Assembly (NCBI GenBank): GCA_902798385.1
Contig: CADBWK010000003.1
Location: forward strand, 1 to 64,000
Source of the DNA: an uncultured Bacteroidales bacterium
GTDB lineage: Bacteria > Bacteroidota > Bacteroidia > Bacteroidales > Paludibacteraceae
Direction: 5' to 3'
Length of the DNA: 64,000 nt
Shown here: piece by piece, positions 42,539-54,265 of the stretch
How the letters are laid out: every line of letters begins with the position of its first letter
Numbering within the stretch: position 1 is the first letter of the stretch
Translations under genes and position numbers: made by a program
Notes under the pieces: generated by a model
Seen by the model: only the letters and a program-made list of their open reading frames with translations
Databases searched by the model: none
What the model was told of the DNA's origin: nothing

Positions 42539-43687
42539 TAATGCTGCAATGCGGGACATAGCGGTACGAATCTCATCCTCGCTGATAGCATAGGATAGCC
42601 GGATACATGAAGGACATCCGAATGCGGAGCCGGAGACCACGGCAACATGAGCTTGCTCTAGCAGACGTTCTGCTATCTCATCGCCTGTCCCCCACGGGCT
42701 GACATCCGGGAAGATATAGAATGCCCCTTGCGGATGATGGAACTTGAGATTCCGGATTTCACTTGCCAATTGGCAAATCAGGTCTCGTCGGCGTGCAAAC
42801 ACCTGCCGCATCTGAGCCACACACTCCTGATCGCCCGTTAAGGCTGCTTCTGCGGCTTTCTGCGCAATCATTGTAGCGCAGGTAACCTGCTGACCTTGCA
42901 GACGAATACAGGCGTTGACAAAGGCTTTGTTCTTTGACATAAGCCATCCGATTCGGTAACCTGTCATAGCATAGGCTTTGCTGACACCGTTGATAATGAT
43001 GAGGCGTTCAGCAAAGTCAGCGAAATTGGACAAAGACATGGCGGGTTCGTAGATGATCTCGTTGTAGATTTCATCGGATAGGACATAGACATCCGGAAAC
43101 TCGCGGAGGACCCGCATCAGGGCGTTGAGTTCCTCCTTGCTATAGACGCTGCCGGTGGGGTTATTGGGCGAACAGAGGATGAGCATGCGGGTCTTGGGAG
43201 TCAAGGCCTTGCGCAGTTCGTCCGGCGTGAGGCAGTAACGGTTTTCATACTTGGTCTGCACGGGCACCACTACCCCATCCGCTAACTTGACCATCTCGGT
43301 ATAGCTGACCCAACTGGGCATGGGTATGACCACTTCATCGCCCGGGTTTACGGCGGCCTGGATGGCATTGTAGATGGCCATCTTGGCTCCGGCAGAGACC
43401 AGCACATCATCAGCAATCCAAGGGATGGCATTGCCATTCACGCCGTTTTGATAGTTAGCTACAGCCTCCCGCAAAGTGGGCGTACCGGCTACGGGACCGT
43501 AGTGCGACCAATGGTTGTCTACCGCCTCCTGCGCCGCGCGACGGATATGCGCTGGTGTATCCATGTCGGGCTCTCCGAGGGACATGCTGACCACATCGAT
43601 TCCGGCTGCTTTCATCGCCTTCGCTCTTGCTGCCATAACTAGGCTCTGCGAGGCTTCTATCTTGAGTATTCGTTGTGCTATTTGCAT
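42530..43687 (-). CDS. aspC: Aspartate aminotransferase-type class I aminotransferase
   Basis: The 385-residue PLP enzyme of fold type I has SLGEPDMDTPAHI, SAGAKMAIYNA, CSPNNPTGSVYS and the lysine motif INGVSKAYAMTGYRIGW, matching prokaryotic aspartate aminotransferases (AspB/AspC). It would make aspartate from oxaloacetate and glutamate. Aspartate feeds purC, purA and the pyrimidine and lysine routes whose genes surround it. Exact substrate cannot be proved from sequence. It follows the PurF-like gene after 26 bases. Confidence 0.88.
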   Translation of the reverse strand: MQIAQRILKIEASQSLVMAARAKAMKAAGIDVVSMSLGEPDMDTPAHIRRAAQEAVDNHWSHYGPVAGTPTLREAVANYQNGVNGNAIPWIADDVLVSAGAKMAIYNAIQAAVNPGDEVVIPMPSWVSYTEMVKLADGVVVPVQTKYENRYCLTPDELRKALTPKTRMLILCSPNNPTGSVYSKEELNALMRVLREFPDVYVLSDEIYNEIIYEPAMSLSNFADFAERLIIINGVSKAYAMTGYRIGWLMSKNKAFVNACIRLQGQQVTCATMIAQKAAEAALTGDQECVAQMRQVFARRRDLICQLASEIRNLKFHHPQGAFYIFPDVSPWGTGDEIAERLLEQAHVAVVSGSAFGCPSCIRLSYAISEDEIRTAMSRIAALLK

Positions 43688-43696
43688 TTGTTTAGG

Positions 43697-43724
43697 GAGT
43701 TACGGGTTATGGGTTAGAGGGTAT
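43697..43724. repeat. Heptad repeat, unit GGGTTAT, 3-4 copies
   Basis: Units GAGTTAC, GGGTTAT and GGGTTAG plus a weaker fourth lie between aspC and the PurF-like gene and contain the stop of the latter. Confidence 0.7.
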
Positions 43725-45144
43725 GGAAGGAAGAACCGTCGAAACAGTGGGTACAAACTTGTCCGCGGGGCAAGCCGATGGCACGGATGAGGGTCTCCAG
43801 TTTGGTGAAACGCAAGGAGTGCAGTCCGAACTTGTCAGCGATACAATCCACCATACGTTTGTATTCAGGCGAATCGGTGACGGTATATGCCTTGACGCGC
43901 TCTTCGTCGGCTGCAGCATCTTCTCCCTCCAGCTCCGCGATGACGCGGCGGGTGATGAGTTCCATGATGGATTTGGATTCCGAGAAATTGATAAACGGAC
44001 ATCCGTAGAACAGCGGCGGGCATGCCACGCGCATATGTATCTCTTTGGCACCGCCCTCGAGCAGACAGCGGGTGTTGTCCCGCAGCTGGGTACCGCGCAC
44101 GATGGAGTCATCGCAGAGCAGCACGCGGCGATCCCTCAGGATGGCGTTATTCTGAATGAGTTTCATCTTCGCCACAAGGTTACGCATATTCTGGTTCGCC
44201 GGCATGAAGGAACGGGACCAGGTAGGCGTATATTTGGATATCGCGCGACGGTACGGCACGTTGTGCCCCTCGGAATAGCCGATGGCCATACCAATACCGG
44301 AGTCCGGCACCCCGCAGCAGCAGTCGACCCGGGTGTCATCTTCCTTACCCATGGCAAAACCGATATAATTGCGCACGTCCTCGACGTTACGGCCTTCGAA
44401 CGACGAGGTGGGGAAACCGTAGTAAACCCAGAGGAAGGAACATATCTGCATATGATCCGGCAGAGGTTCCGCCAGCTGCTCCATGCGGTCGGGATAGAGG
44501 CGCACCACTTCGCCCGGGCCGAGGTCGCGCACGAAGGTATAGCCTAAGTTATAGAACGCAGAGGGTTCGCTGGCAGCACAGAAAGCGCCGTCTTTACTGC
44601 CGATGATGACCGGTGTACGTCCCCACAGGTCGCGGGCACAGACGACGCCGTCTTCGGTGAGCAGCATGAGCGAGAGCGAACCTTTGATCTTCTCCTGCGC
44701 ATGACGGATGCCTTCCGCCAGCGAGGGTTTCTGAATGATCATCAGGCCGACGAGTTCGGTCGGGTTCACTTTACCGGACGAGAACTCGGAGAGGTGCATG
44801 TTGTGGTCGAGCGCTTCCGCAGCCAGTTCATCCAGATTGTCGATCTTCCCTACCGTCACGAGGGCAAAACGACCTAGGTGGGAATTAAACAGCAGGGGTT
44901 GCGCATCCGTATCGGAGATGATACCGATACCCGCATTGCCGATAAATTTCGGCAGTTCCTCCTCCATCTTGGTGCGAAACGCAGCCTGCGAGATAGAGTG
45001 AATAGCACGGTTGAAATGCCCCGTCGGGGCGTCATAGGTTGCCATGCCACCGCGACGAGAACCCAGGTGCGACTGATAATCCGTACCGTAGAACACATCC
45101 TGCACACATGGAAAAGTGCTGATTGAACCAAAAAATCCAGCCAT
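43714..45144 (-). CDS. PurF-like amidophosphoribosyltransferase lacking the Cys nucleophile
   Basis: PurF makes phosphoribosylamine from PRPP and glutamine, the first purine step. The 476-residue protein keeps the PurF layout, including the PRPP loop LLCDDSIVRGTQ and a C-terminal region ending CTHCFDGSSFHTL. The N-terminus is MAGFFGS, with Ala where PurF has the processed nucleophile Cys2. The glutaminase half should thus not hydrolyse glutamine. A related Cys-less group occurs in other Bacteroidales as I recall. It may use ammonia, have another role, or act beside a true PurF encoded elsewhere. It follows purC in the purine run. Confidence 0.82.
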   Translation of the reverse strand: MAGFFGSISTFPCVQDVFYGTDYQSHLGSRRGGMATYDAPTGHFNRAIHSISQAAFRTKMEEELPKFIGNAGIGIISDTDAQPLLFNSHLGRFALVTVGKIDNLDELAAEALDHNMHLSEFSSGKVNPTELVGLMIIQKPSLAEGIRHAQEKIKGSLSLMLLTEDGVVCARDLWGRTPVIIGSKDGAFCAASEPSAFYNLGYTFVRDLGPGEVVRLYPDRMEQLAEPLPDHMQICSFLWVYYGFPTSSFEGRNVEDVRNYIGFAMGKEDDTRVDCCCGVPDSGIGMAIGYSEGHNVPYRRAISKYTPTWSRSFMPANQNMRNLVAKMKLIQNNAILRDRRVLLCDDSIVRGTQLRDNTRCLLEGGAKEIHMRVACPPLFYGCPFINFSESKSIMELITRRVIAELEGEDAAADEERVKAYTVTDSPEYKRMVDCIADKFGLHSLRFTKLETLIRAIGLPRGQVCTHCFDGSSFHTL

Positions 45145-45179
45145 AAAACTATCTTAATTAAACAGACTAATGATATAAT

Positions 45180-46124
45180 TTATTTCTGCAGATAATCGCA
45201 TATATTTTTCTCGATACGTGCTGCAAGATCGTCGGTAGGTGTCTCGACAAAGGAATCTCCCGTGATACCCTCGTAGAGCTCGACATAGCGATCTGTGATA
45301 TTGCGCACGATGGTCGGCGTCATCTCGGGTACCTGTTGGCCTTCTTTGCCCTGGAAGCCGTTGTCCATGAGCCACTCGCGCACGAACTCTTTGGAGAGTT
45401 GCCGCTGTGGTTCGCCCTTGGCAAAACGGTCCTCATAGCCCTCCGCATAGAAATACCGGCTGGAGTCCGGGGTATGGACTTCGTCCATGAGCATGACCTG
45501 ACCGTTATAGGAACCGAACTCATACTTGGTATCCACAAGGATCAAGCCGTGCTGCCGTGCTATCTCCTGTCCGCGTGCAAAGAGTGCAAGGGCATACTGC
45601 TCCATGAGTATGTATTCGGCTTCGGGCACCAGTCCGCGTGCAAGGATCTCTTCCCGCGAGATATCTTCATCGTGTGTGCCGATCTCGGCTTTGGTGGTCG
45701 GCGTGATGATGGGCGTAGGGAACTGTTCGTTCTCGCGCATGCCTTCGGGCAGCCGGACGCCGCATATCTCGCGTGCTCCTGCCTTGTAGGCTCTCCACGC
45801 AGAACCGCAGAGGTAGCCGCGTACGATCATCTCCACGGGATACCCCTGGCATTTATACCCGACCGAGACCATCGGGTCCGGGGTAGCCAACAGCCAGTTG
45901 GGCACGATGTCACGGGTCGCGTTGAGGAATTTCGCCGCGATCTGGTTGAGGATCTGTCCTTTGTACGGAATACCTTCGGGGAGGATGACATCGAAGGCCG
46001 AGATGCGATCGGTAGCTACCATACAGAGCATGTCCTCGCCGATGAAATAGACATCGCGTACTTTACCATGATAGACACCCGTTTGACCGGGAAAAGAAAA
46101 ATCAGTTGCAGTTAAAGCTTTCAT
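45180..46124 (-). CDS. purC: SAICAR synthetase
   Basis: PurC joins aspartate to CAIR with ATP. The 314-residue protein (longer, eukaryote/Bacteroidota-like form) begins with [27 protein letters not shown], followed by [18 protein letters not shown] and [12 protein letters not shown]-like residues. It follows carB after 32 bases holding a 7-base repeat and precedes the PurF-like gene by 35 bases. Confidence 0.96.
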   Translation of the reverse strand: MKALTATDFSFPGQTGVYHGKVRDVYFIGEDMLCMVATDRISAFDVILPEGIPYKGQILNQIAAKFLNATRDIVPNWLLATPDPMVSVGYKCQGYPVEMIVRGYLCGSAWRAYKAGAREICGVRLPEGMRENEQFPTPIITPTTKAEIGTHDEDISREEILARGLVPEAEYILMEQYALALFARGQEIARQHGLILVDTKYEFGSYNGQVMLMDEVHTPDSSRYFYAEGYEDRFAKGEPQRQLSKEFVREWLMDNGFQGKEGQQVPEMTPTIVRNITDRYVELYEGITGDSFVETPTDDLAARIEKNICDYLQK

Positions 46125-46126
46125 AT

Positions 46127-46161
46127 GATTGTCGATTGTGGATTGTCGATTGTGGATTATT
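46127..46161. repeat. Heptad repeat, units GATTGTC/GATTGTG, 5 copies
   Basis: Five 7-base units, the first four strictly alternating GATTGTC and GATTGTG and the last GATTATT, lie between carB and purC and contain the carB stop. Confidence 0.85.
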
Positions 46162-49100
46162 TGTATTCACTCCATTCGCGGATAGCCAGAGAATCGAGTG
46201 GCACATCGAGGAAGGCCTTGATGAAGGCTTCGGCGAGGCGGGCATTGGTGATGAGCGGGATATTGAGGTCCACGGCCGTGCGGCGCATGCGGTAATAGCT
46301 GTCATGCACCGAGTCCGCCAGGGTATCCACCGGGATACCGACGAAGAGTTCGATCTGCTTGTTATGCATGAGGTCCGACACGACAGGTTCCTTGCGTTGC
46401 CCGTTCTCATCGACATGCTCGTTCTTATACACCCGAATATTGGGTACACCGAGTCCGTTGAGGTATTCGCTGGTACCGCCGGTAGCATAGATAGTATATC
46501 CGCGCTGCACGAGTTTCTTGATCGTATCGAGCATATGTGCCCGCTGTTTGGGACCGCCGATGGCGAACAGGATATTCTTCTGCGGAATACGCATGCCGAC
46601 GGATAGCATAGCTTTGAGCAATGCGCATCCTGCATCTTCTCCGAGGCATCCTACTTCACCGGTGGAAGCCATATCCACACCGAGGATAGGATCGGCATTC
46701 TGAAGGCGGTTAAACGAGAACTGCGAGGCCTTGACGCCGACATAGTCGAAGTCGAAGAGCGATTTATGCGGCCGTTCGATCGGTAAGCCCAGCATGATAC
46801 GCGTAGCAATATCGATGAGGTTAATCTTGAGCACCTTGCTCACAAAGGGGAAGGACCGCGATGCACGCAGGTTGCACTCGATGACCTTGATCTCGTTCTC
46901 GCGAGCGAGGTACTGGATGTTAAAGGGTCCAGAGATATTGAGTTCTCGCGCGATCTGACCGGAGATACGCTTGATACGGCGTACGGTCTCGACATACAGT
47001 CTCTGCGCGGGGAACATGATGGTGGCATCGCCGGAATGCACACCGGCGTACTCTACATGCTCGGATATCGCATAGGCAATGATCTCGCCGTCCCGGGCTA
47101 CGGCATCCATCTCCACCTCTTTGGTATTGGTCATGAACTTGGAGATGACCACCGGGTGCTCTTTGGACACTTTGGCTGCCAGCTGGAGGAACTTATGGAG
47201 TTGCTCCTCGTTGGAGCACACGTTCATCGCAGCGCCGGAGAGCACGTACGAAGGCCGTACGAGCACGGGGTAACCTACTCTGCTGACAAATTTCTCCACG
47301 TCTTCCATCGAGGTGAGGGCACTCCATTCGGGCTGGTCGACGCCGATACGGTCGAGCATGGCGGAGAACTTGTCGCGGTCCTCGGCATTATCGATGGACT
47401 TGGCGGACGTACCGAGGATAGGCACGTTCTGTTTGTCGAGTTTCATCGCCAGGTTATTGGGGATCTGTCCGCCGGTGGAGACGATGACGCCGTGCGGGTT
47501 CTCCAGTTCGATGATATCCATGACCCGTTCAAAGGTCAGTTCATCGAAATAGAGGCGGTCACACACGTCGTAGTCGGTAGAAACGGTCTCGGGGTTGTAA
47601 TTGATCATGACAGACCGGAAACCGTTGTTGCGGATGGTATGCAGGGCTTGCACGCCGCACCAGTCGAACTCGACGGAAGAGCCGATACGGTAGGCACCCG
47701 ACCCGAGGACGATGATGGACTTGTGGTCGCCTGTGTACTGCACATCGTTTTTCGTGCCGCTGTAGGTAAGGTAGAGGTAGTTCGTCTGTGCGGGGAACTC
47801 ACCGGCGAGGGTGTCGATCTGCTTGACTACCGGCAGGATACCCAATTGTTTACGGTACGCGCGCATCTTGAGCACGGCGTCCTCCATGGACATGGACTGG
47901 CCGAGCCCTACGGCACGTGCGATCTGGAAATCGGAGAAGCCCAATTGTTTCGCCCGCAGCAGGAGGTCATGCGACAACTGCTTCATGCCGCCTACCTGCT
48001 TGAGTTCGGCATCGAGGCGGATGATATGCTCCAGGCGCTGCAAGAACCAATTGTCAATCTTGGTCAGCTCATGGATTCGCTCCACGCTATATCCCTCGTA
48101 CATCGCCTGTGCGATAGCAAAGATCCGCTTGTCGGTCGGTGCTTTGAGCGCCGCATCCAGGTCTTCGACATGCAGGTCTTTATTCTCCGTAAAGCCGTGC
48201 ATGCCCTGCCCGATCATACGGAGGCCTTTCTGTATCGCATCTTCGAACGTGCGACCGATGGCCATCACCTCGCCGACGGATTTCATCGAACTGCCCAACT
48301 CACGGTTCACGCCGCGGAACTTACCCAAGTCCCAGCGCGGGATCTTACAAACGACGTAGTCAAGAGCCGGCTCGAAGAATGCCGACGTGGACTGCGTGAC
48401 GGAATTGGTGAGTTCAAACAAGCCGTATCCCAGACCGAGTTTGGCAGCCACGAAGGCCAGGGGGTAACCGGTCGCCTTGGATGCCAGCGCCGACGAACGG
48501 CTTAGACGTGCGTTCACCTCAATGACGCGATAGTCCTCCGATTCGGGGTCAAAAGCATACTGCACGTTGCACTCACCGACAATGCCGAGATGGCGGATGA
48601 TACGGATGGCGAGGGCGCGCAGTTTATGGTATTCGGAGTTGGTCAGCGTCTGAGACGGCGCGATGACGATCGACTCGCCGGTATGGATGCCGAGCGGGTC
48701 GAAATTCTCCATATTACAAACGGTGATACAGTTGTCATAGCGGTCCCGCACCACTTCGTACTCGATCTCTTTCCATCCTTTGAGGGACTTCTCCACGAGC
48801 ACCTGCGGCGAGAAAGAGAACGCTTTCTCCACCATAGTGTTGAGTTCCTGCTCGTTGTCGCAGAACCCCGAACCGAGTCCGCCTAAGGCGTAGGCGGCAC
48901 GTATGATGACGGGATAGCCGAGTTCGGCTGCCGCACGCCGTGCTTCTTCCGCCGTCTCGCATGCCTCCGACTTGATGGTCTTGACGTCAATCTGATCGAG
49001 CTGGCGCACGAACAATTCCCGGTCTTCGGTATTGATAATCGTCTCTACCGGGGTACCCAAGACCTGCACGTTGTATTTGTCCAACACACCGGCACGGAAT

Positions 49101-49402
49101 AACTCGACACCGCAGTTCAACGCGGTCTGTCCGCCGAAGGAAAGGAGGATGCCGTCGGGGCGCTCTTTGGCGATGAGCCGCTCCACGAAATACGGGGTTA
49201 CCGGCAGAAAATAGATATGATCTGCCACACCTTCCGAAGTCTGCACAGTTGCGATATTGGGATTGATCAGAACAGTCTCGATACCTTCTTCCCGCAACGC
49301 CTTGAGGGCTTGCGAACCCGAGTAGTCGAATTCACCGGCTTCACCGATTTTAAGTGCTCCCGAACCGAGTACGAGTACTTTATGTATGTTTTCAAATTTC
49401 AT
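46157..49402 (-). CDS. carB: Carbamoyl phosphate synthase large subunit
   Basis: CarB makes carbamoyl phosphate from bicarbonate, ammonia and two ATP, for pyrimidines and arginine. The 1081-residue protein has two homologous ATP-grasp halves (start [22 protein letters not shown] and second-half [22 protein letters not shown]) and a C-terminal MGS-like allosteric domain (about 935-1060). Length and order are standard. It lies 7 bases after carA. Confidence 0.98.
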   Translation of the reverse strand: MKFENIHKVLVLGSGALKIGEAGEFDYSGSQALKALREEGIETVLINPNIATVQTSEGVADHIYFLPVTPYFVERLIAKERPDGILLSFGGQTALNCGVELFRAGVLDKYNVQVLGTPVETIINTEDRELFVRQLDQIDVKTIKSEACETAEEARRAAAELGYPVIIRAAYALGGLGSGFCDNEQELNTMVEKAFSFSPQVLVEKSLKGWKEIEYEVVRDRYDNCITVCNMENFDPLGIHTGESIVIAPSQTLTNSEYHKLRALAIRIIRHLGIVGECNVQYAFDPESEDYRVIEVNARLSRSSALASKATGYPLAFVAAKLGLGYGLFELTNSVTQSTSAFFEPALDYVVCKIPRWDLGKFRGVNRELGSSMKSVGEVMAIGRTFEDAIQKGLRMIGQGMHGFTENKDLHVEDLDAALKAPTDKRIFAIAQAMYEGYSVERIHELTKIDNWFLQRLEHIIRLDAELKQVGGMKQLSHDLLLRAKQLGFSDFQIARAVGLGQSMSMEDAVLKMRAYRKQLGILPVVKQIDTLAGEFPAQTNYLYLTYSGTKNDVQYTGDHKSIIVLGSGAYRIGSSVEFDWCGVQALHTIRNNGFRSVMINYNPETVSTDYDVCDRLYFDELTFERVMDIIELENPHGVIVSTGGQIPNNLAMKLDKQNVPILGTSAKSIDNAEDRDKFSAMLDRIGVDQPEWSALTSMEDVEKFVSRVGYPVLVRPSYVLSGAAMNVCSNEEQLHKFLQLAAKVSKEHPVVISKFMTNTKEVEMDAVARDGEIIAYAISEHVEYAGVHSGDATIMFPAQRLYVETVRRIKRISGQIARELNISGPFNIQYLARENEIKVIECNLRASRSFPFVSKVLKINLIDIATRIMLGLPIERPHKSLFDFDYVGVKASQFSFNRLQNADPILGVDMASTGEVGCLGEDAGCALLKAMLSVGMRIPQKNILFAIGGPKQRAHMLDTIKKLVQRGYTIYATGGTSEYLNGLGVPNIRVYKNEHVDENGQRKEPVVSDLMHNKQIELFVGIPVDTLADSVHDSYYRMRRTAVDLNIPLITNARLAEAFIKAFLDVPLDSLAIREWSEYK

Positions 49403-49409
49403 ATCGATC

Positions 49410-50486
49410 CTATTTATTGAGTAGCTTTATGAAATCATCGAAGAGGAATTCCGTATCGACCGGTCCGGAACATGCCTCGGGATGGAACTGCGCCGAGAAC
49501 CAGGGTTCATAGATATGACGTATCCCTTCATTCGAACCGTCGTTCATATTGACGAACAAAGGTTGCCAATTAGCGTCCAGTGTGGAAGTATCCACGGCAT
49601 AGCCGTGGTTCTGTGAGGTAATGAAGCAGCGTTCAGTACCCACCATACGAACCGGCTGGTTGTGCGAGCGGTGACCGTACGGCAGTTTATAAATAGTGGC
49701 ACCGGCGGCTTTGCCCAATAGTTGGTTGCCCATACAGATACCGGCTATCGGTTTATGGGTCTGCATGTACGTGCGGATATGATCCACAAGCACCTGACAG
49801 GTATCGGGGTTACCCGGACCGTTAGATAGGAACAGACCATCCGATTCAAGGGTATTGAAATCGAAGTTCCAAGGCACACGGATCACCTCTACCCCGCGGG
49901 CAATAAGGCAACGGATAATATTGTGCTTAACACCGCAGTCCACAAGAATCACTTTCTTTCTCCCCAGCCCTTCGTTGTATCGAATCACCTCTTTGCAAGA
50001 CACCTCTGCCACAAAATTGACATCCTCGTACTTTGCCTCAGGAGCGGGTGCACAGCCTTCGATCTCGATGGATCCTATCATCACGCCGTGCTCGCGCAGC
50101 AACATTGTCAAAGCACGTGTGTCGATACCAGTGATGCCCGGCACACCTTCTCTTTTGAGCCACTGAGCGAGGGTCTCGCGACCGTTCCAGTGGCTATATT
50201 CACCACTGTATTCCGCACATATGATAGCGCGAGCATAGATGCGGTCACTCTCCATGAACGTAGCCAAGCCGTCGGGACGGAAAGAGAACTCCGGGACACC
50301 GTAGTTACCTACCAGAGGGAAAGTAAGCGCCATTAACTGACCGGCATAACTGGGGTCCGTGAGCGACTCGGGATAACCCACCATCGCGGTATTAAACACC
50401 ACTTCTCCGCTCACCGGCACATCAGCTCCGAAACTGTATCCCTCAAAGGTTGTTCCGTCACTGAGTCTTAGTATTGCTTTTTTCAT
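49410..50486 (-). CDS. carA: Carbamoyl phosphate synthase small subunit
   Basis: CarA supplies ammonia to CarB by glutamine hydrolysis. The protein has the small-subunit N-domain (FNTAMVGYPESLTDPSYAGQ) and a class I glutaminase with the Cys in AGICMGNQLLG and the His in FHPEA. The ATG at 50486 overlaps the purA stop by 4 bases (ATGA) and gives the family N-terminus [11 protein letters not shown], so it is preferred over the ATG at 50495. The placement of carAB within purine genes joins purine and pyrimidine supply. Confidence 0.96.
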   Translation of the reverse strand: MKKAILRLSDGTTFEGYSFGADVPVSGEVVFNTAMVGYPESLTDPSYAGQLMALTFPLVGNYGVPEFSFRPDGLATFMESDRIYARAIICAEYSGEYSHWNGRETLAQWLKREGVPGITGIDTRALTMLLREHGVMIGSIEIEGCAPAPEAKYEDVNFVAEVSCKEVIRYNEGLGRKKVILVDCGVKHNIIRCLIARGVEVIRVPWNFDFNTLESDGLFLSNGPGNPDTCQVLVDHIRTYMQTHKPIAGICMGNQLLGKAAGATIYKLPYGHRSHNQPVRMVGTERCFITSQNHGYAVDTSTLDANWQPLFVNMNDGSNEGIRHIYEPWFSAQFHPEACSGPVDTEFLFDDFIKLLNK

Positions 50487-51781
50487 TCTCTCCATATAGT
50501 TGCTTCACGATCCGGGCCGACAGAAATGATTTTAATCGGCGTATTCAGTTCGCGCTCTAAGAAATTGACATAATTGATAAAGGCTTGCGGCAGTTCCTCC
50601 TGTTTGGTGCAATGTGTGAGGTCCGTCTGCCATCCGGGCAGTTCTTCAAAAACGGGCTCTACATTCTCATCGATGGAGAACGGAAAATCGCGTGTCAACT
50701 CTCCGTTGATACGGTAAGCCGTGCAGGCTTTGATCACCGGGAAGGTATCGAGCACATCGGATTTCATCATCAGCAATTGGGTCACACCGTTGAGCATGAT
50801 CGTATAACGAAGCGCCACCAGATCGATCCATCCGCAGCGACGTTCACGACCGGTAACAGCGCCGTACTCATGCCCGATATCGCGTATTTTCTTCCCTGTC
50901 TCATCAAACAGTTCGGTCGGGAACGGTCCCGAACCGACGCGGGTGCAATAGGCTTTGAAAATACCGTACACCTCGCCGATGCGGGATGGCGCTATGCCGA
51001 GTCCCGTACAAGCACCCGCGCAGATAGTATTGCTCGACGTAACGAAAGGATACGAACCGAAGTCCACATCGAGCAGCGAACCTTGAGCGCCTTCACAAAG
51101 GATCGTTTGATCCTGTGCAAGGGCTTTGTTAACGAAATGCTCGCTGTCGATGAGACGGAACTGACGCAGGTATTCGATGGATTGCATCCACTCCTGCTCC
51201 AGGTTCTCCAGACCGTCCAGTGACACGGGCGTACCGCCTTTGGCAACAGCCGCTTCATTGAGTGCATGAATCATCTCCATATGACGCTGGTGCGCGAGCG
51301 CATATTTCTCTTCAAAACGATCGAGGATATCCCCTACCCGCAGACCGTTACGACTGATCTTATCGGTGTAGGTCGGTCCTATACCCTTGCCGGTCGTACC
51401 GATCTTAGCCTTGCCTTTTGCCGCCTCATTGGCCTGATCCAGCAGACGATGGGTCGGTAGGATCAAATGCGCTTTCTTGGATATATACAAGCAGTCATGC
51501 AGTTGGTGTCCGCTCTGCGCCAACTCTTCCGCTTCCTTACGGAACAACACAGGATCCAACACCACACCGTTTCCGATGAGGTTGATCTTACCGCCTTGGA
51601 AGATACCCGAAGGGATGCTGCGCAGCACATATTTCTGTCCTTCGAACTCCAAGGTGTGCCCTGCGTTTGGACCGCCCTGGAATCGCGCGATGATGTCGTA
51701 CTTCGGGGTCAGGAAGTCCACCATTTTCCCTTTCCCTTCATCGCCCCACTGGAGTCCTAAAAGAATATCTGCCTTTCTCAT
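50483..51781 (-). CDS. purA: Adenylosuccinate synthase
   Basis: PurA joins aspartate to IMP with GTP. From ATG 51781 it is 432 residues, with [16 protein letters not shown] at the N-terminus, then [22 protein letters not shown] and [23 protein letters not shown]. The open frame reaches 20 codons further into purB, but the 51781 start overlaps the purB stop by 4 bases and gives the conserved N-terminus. purB, its partner in AMP synthesis, is directly upstream. Confidence 0.97.
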   Translation of the reverse strand: MRKADILLGLQWGDEGKGKMVDFLTPKYDIIARFQGGPNAGHTLEFEGQKYVLRSIPSGIFQGGKINLIGNGVVLDPVLFRKEAEELAQSGHQLHDCLYISKKAHLILPTHRLLDQANEAAKGKAKIGTTGKGIGPTYTDKISRNGLRVGDILDRFEEKYALAHQRHMEMIHALNEAAVAKGGTPVSLDGLENLEQEWMQSIEYLRQFRLIDSEHFVNKALAQDQTILCEGAQGSLLDVDFGSYPFVTSSNTICAGACTGLGIAPSRIGEVYGIFKAYCTRVGSGPFPTELFDETGKKIRDIGHEYGAVTGRERRCGWIDLVALRYTIMLNGVTQLLMMKSDVLDTFPVIKACTAYRINGELTRDFPFSIDENVEPVFEELPGWQTDLTHCTKQEELPQAFINYVNFLERELNTPIKIISVGPDREATIWRE

Positions 51782-53070
51782 ATTCCTAATTGATTGAAAA
51801 TATAATCTACGTTTTTCATATAATAGTCGAGCGTGAAGCAATCGTCTATCTCCTTTTCTGATAGTTTCTGCGTCACTTCCGGCGTAAGCTTAAGGTATTC
51901 CTGCATTTGACCGCCTTCCATAAGCGTACGCATCGCTACCGGCTGCACCAGGTCGTAGGCCTCTTCACGCACGAGACCTTTCTCGATAAGGGCATTCATC
52001 ACGCGTTGCGCAAAGATGGCGCCGTGCGTCAAGCCGATGTTATGCAGCATATTCTCCGGATAGACAACCAGATTATCGAGGATATTCATCAATCGCGCCA
52101 ACATATAATCAAGCAGGATCGTAGCGTCTGGCAGTACAATACGCTCCGTCGAAGAATGCGAAATATCGCGTTCGTGCCAAAGGGCAATATTCTCCGATGC
52201 TGTACACATGTATCCGCGCATAACACGCGCACACCCGCAAATATTCTCCGATGAGATCGGATTGCGTTTATGCGGCATCGCAGACGAACCCTTCTGTCCC
52301 TTCCCGAACGCTTCTTCTACCTCACGCACTTCCTGACGCTGCATATTGCGTATCTCGAGCGCAATCTGCTCCAGCGAACCGGCAATAACGGCGAGGGAGG
52401 CCAAATAGAACGCATGGCGATCCCGCCCCAGCACCTGCGTAGCGATCTTGGCCGATTCGATACCGAGGTGCTCGCATACATACTGCTGAATGAAGGGCGG
52501 TATATTGGCGTAGTTACCAACGGCGCCGGACAACTTACCGGCTTCCACGCCTTTGGCAGCCATTTCAAACCGCTCGATATTACGCTGCATAGTGGCATAC
52601 CAAAGCGCCCATTTAAGACCGAAAGAAGTGACATCTGCATGCATGCCGTGTGTGCGACCGATGACAGGCGTGTACTTGAATTCATTGGCGCGTTTCTGAA
52701 GCACCGCCAAAAACTGCTTGAGATCCTCCCGCAGAATAGTATTGGCTTGCTTGAGCAAATATCCATTCGCAGTATCTACTACATCGGTCGATGTAAGACC
52801 GTAATGTACCCATTTACGCTCCTCACCCAGCGATTCGCTCACCGCACGGGTGAAAGCCACTACGTCGTGACGGGTGATTTCCTCAATCTCATGGATACGG
52901 TCCACATCGAAGGTTGCTTTGCTCCGCAGTTGGGCGACATCTTCCTTGGGTACCACACCAAGTTCCGACCAAGCCTGTGCGGCGAGCAACTCGACCTCCA
53001 GGTAGGCTTGAAACTTATTCTGTTCTGTCCAAATATTGCGCATAGCTGCGCGGGAATAACGCTCGATCAT
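51778..53070 (-). CDS. purB: Adenylosuccinate lyase
   Basis: PurB splits SAICAR to AICAR and adenylosuccinate to AMP. The 430-residue protein of the fumarase/aspartase family begins [13 protein letters not shown], has RTHGMHAD and the flexible signature loop [16 protein letters not shown] with the catalytic Ser. It lies 2 bases after purT and is translationally coupled to purA. Confidence 0.97.
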   Translation of the reverse strand: MIERYSRAAMRNIWTEQNKFQAYLEVELLAAQAWSELGVVPKEDVAQLRSKATFDVDRIHEIEEITRHDVVAFTRAVSESLGEERKWVHYGLTSTDVVDTANGYLLKQANTILREDLKQFLAVLQKRANEFKYTPVIGRTHGMHADVTSFGLKWALWYATMQRNIERFEMAAKGVEAGKLSGAVGNYANIPPFIQQYVCEHLGIESAKIATQVLGRDRHAFYLASLAVIAGSLEQIALEIRNMQRQEVREVEEAFGKGQKGSSAMPHKRNPISSENICGCARVMRGYMCTASENIALWHERDISHSSTERIVLPDATILLDYMLARLMNILDNLVVYPENMLHNIGLTHGAIFAQRVMNALIEKGLVREEAYDLVQPVAMRTLMEGGQMQEYLKLTPEVTQKLSEKEIDDCFTLDYYMKNVDYIFNQLGI

Positions 53071-53072
53071 AA

Positions 53073-54254
53073 TTATTGTACGTTATACGAGATACATTGA
53101 TACGCTTTCTCTGCTTTCTGCAGCGCTTTCTCCACAGTCTCATCTGTAGCGAGAATAACACCGTAGCGGCGGTGTCCGTGCACAGCCGGTTTACCAAACA
53201 GACGAACCTGTACGCCGGGGATAGCAAGGGCTTTTTCCAATCCTTCGAACGTCACCCGGGTGCCTTCCCCTTCGATGACGATCGCTTTGCTCGCAGACGG
53301 TTGGAAGAAACGTACCTCCGGTATCGGCAGACCCAATACAGCACGTGCATGGAGCGCGAACTCACTGAGGTCCTGACTGATCATCGTGACCATACCGGTG
53401 TCATGCGGACGGGGACTGACTTCCGAGAAGATAACATGGTCACCTTGCACGAACATCTCCACGCCGAAGATACCGTACCCGCCCAAGGCGTCCGTCACTT
53501 GTTTGGCGATATGCTGTGCCTGCTGCAGGGCGCTGTCCGACATCGCTTGCGGTTGCCACGACTCGCGGTAGTCACCGTCCACCTGATGGTGACCGATCGG
53601 ATTGAGGAAGGTCGTACCGCCTGCATGGCGTACGGTGAGTAAGGTGATCTCGTAGTTGAAATGCACGAAACCCTCTACGATCACTCTACCACCACCGGCA
53701 CGACCGCCTTCCTGCGAAATCTTCCATGCCGTCTCCACTTCCGCTTCGTTGTGTACGGTCGATTGACCGTGACCGGAAGAAGACATGATAGGCTTAACCA
53801 CGCACGGAATCCCGATCTCCTGAATAGCAGTAAGAAACTCATCGTGGTTATCGGCGAATTTATACCGTGCTGTCGGTAAATGCAACTCTTCGGATGCCAA
53901 ACGACGGATCGCTTCGCGGTTCATCGTCAGGAACGCTGCATTGGCTGTCGGGATCACATGGTAACCTTCTTTCTCCAGTTGTACCAGGGTCGGCGTAGCA
54001 ATTGCTTCCACTTCCGGGATGATAAGCGATGGATGCTCTGCTTCAATGATCTCGCGCAGACGCTGACCATCCAGCATATTAAATACATACGAACGATGTG
54101 CCACCTGCATAGCAGGGGCATTTTCGTACCTGTCACATGCAATCACTTCCACGCCGTAACGTTGGAGTTCCATCGTGATTTCTTTACCTAATTCTCCGCT
54201 ACCGAGCAGCAAAGCGCGCGTAGCAATAGGAGTGAGGGGAGTTCCGATTTTCAT
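53073..54254 (-). CDS. purT: Formate-dependent GAR transformylase
   Basis: PurT formylates glycinamide ribonucleotide using formate and ATP, the folate-free version of the third purine step. The 393-residue ATP-grasp protein has [18 protein letters not shown] (about 18-35), [15 protein letters not shown] and [12 protein letters not shown]. Its [11 protein letters not shown] and RPHD motifs are conserved. No purN is visible in the window, so this step seems to rely on formate. It follows folD by 11 bases. Confidence 0.96.
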   Translation of the reverse strand: MKIGTPLTPIATRALLLGSGELGKEITMELQRYGVEVIACDRYENAPAMQVAHRSYVFNMLDGQRLREIIEAEHPSLIIPEVEAIATPTLVQLEKEGYHVIPTANAAFLTMNREAIRRLASEELHLPTARYKFADNHDEFLTAIQEIGIPCVVKPIMSSSGHGQSTVHNEAEVETAWKISQEGGRAGGGRVIVEGFVHFNYEITLLTVRHAGGTTFLNPIGHHQVDGDYRESWQPQAMSDSALQQAQHIAKQVTDALGGYGIFGVEMFVQGDHVIFSEVSPRPHDTGMVTMISQDLSEFALHARAVLGLPIPEVRFFQPSASKAIVIEGEGTRVTFEGLEKALAIPGVQVRLFGKPAVHGHRRYGVILATDETVEKALQKAEKAYQCISYNVQ

Positions 54255-54265
54255 ATTTGTATGCG

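Noticed and set aside
47036-48505. A 489-codon open frame on the plus strand
   Set aside because: It is antisense to carB, with no family resemblance and no promoter.
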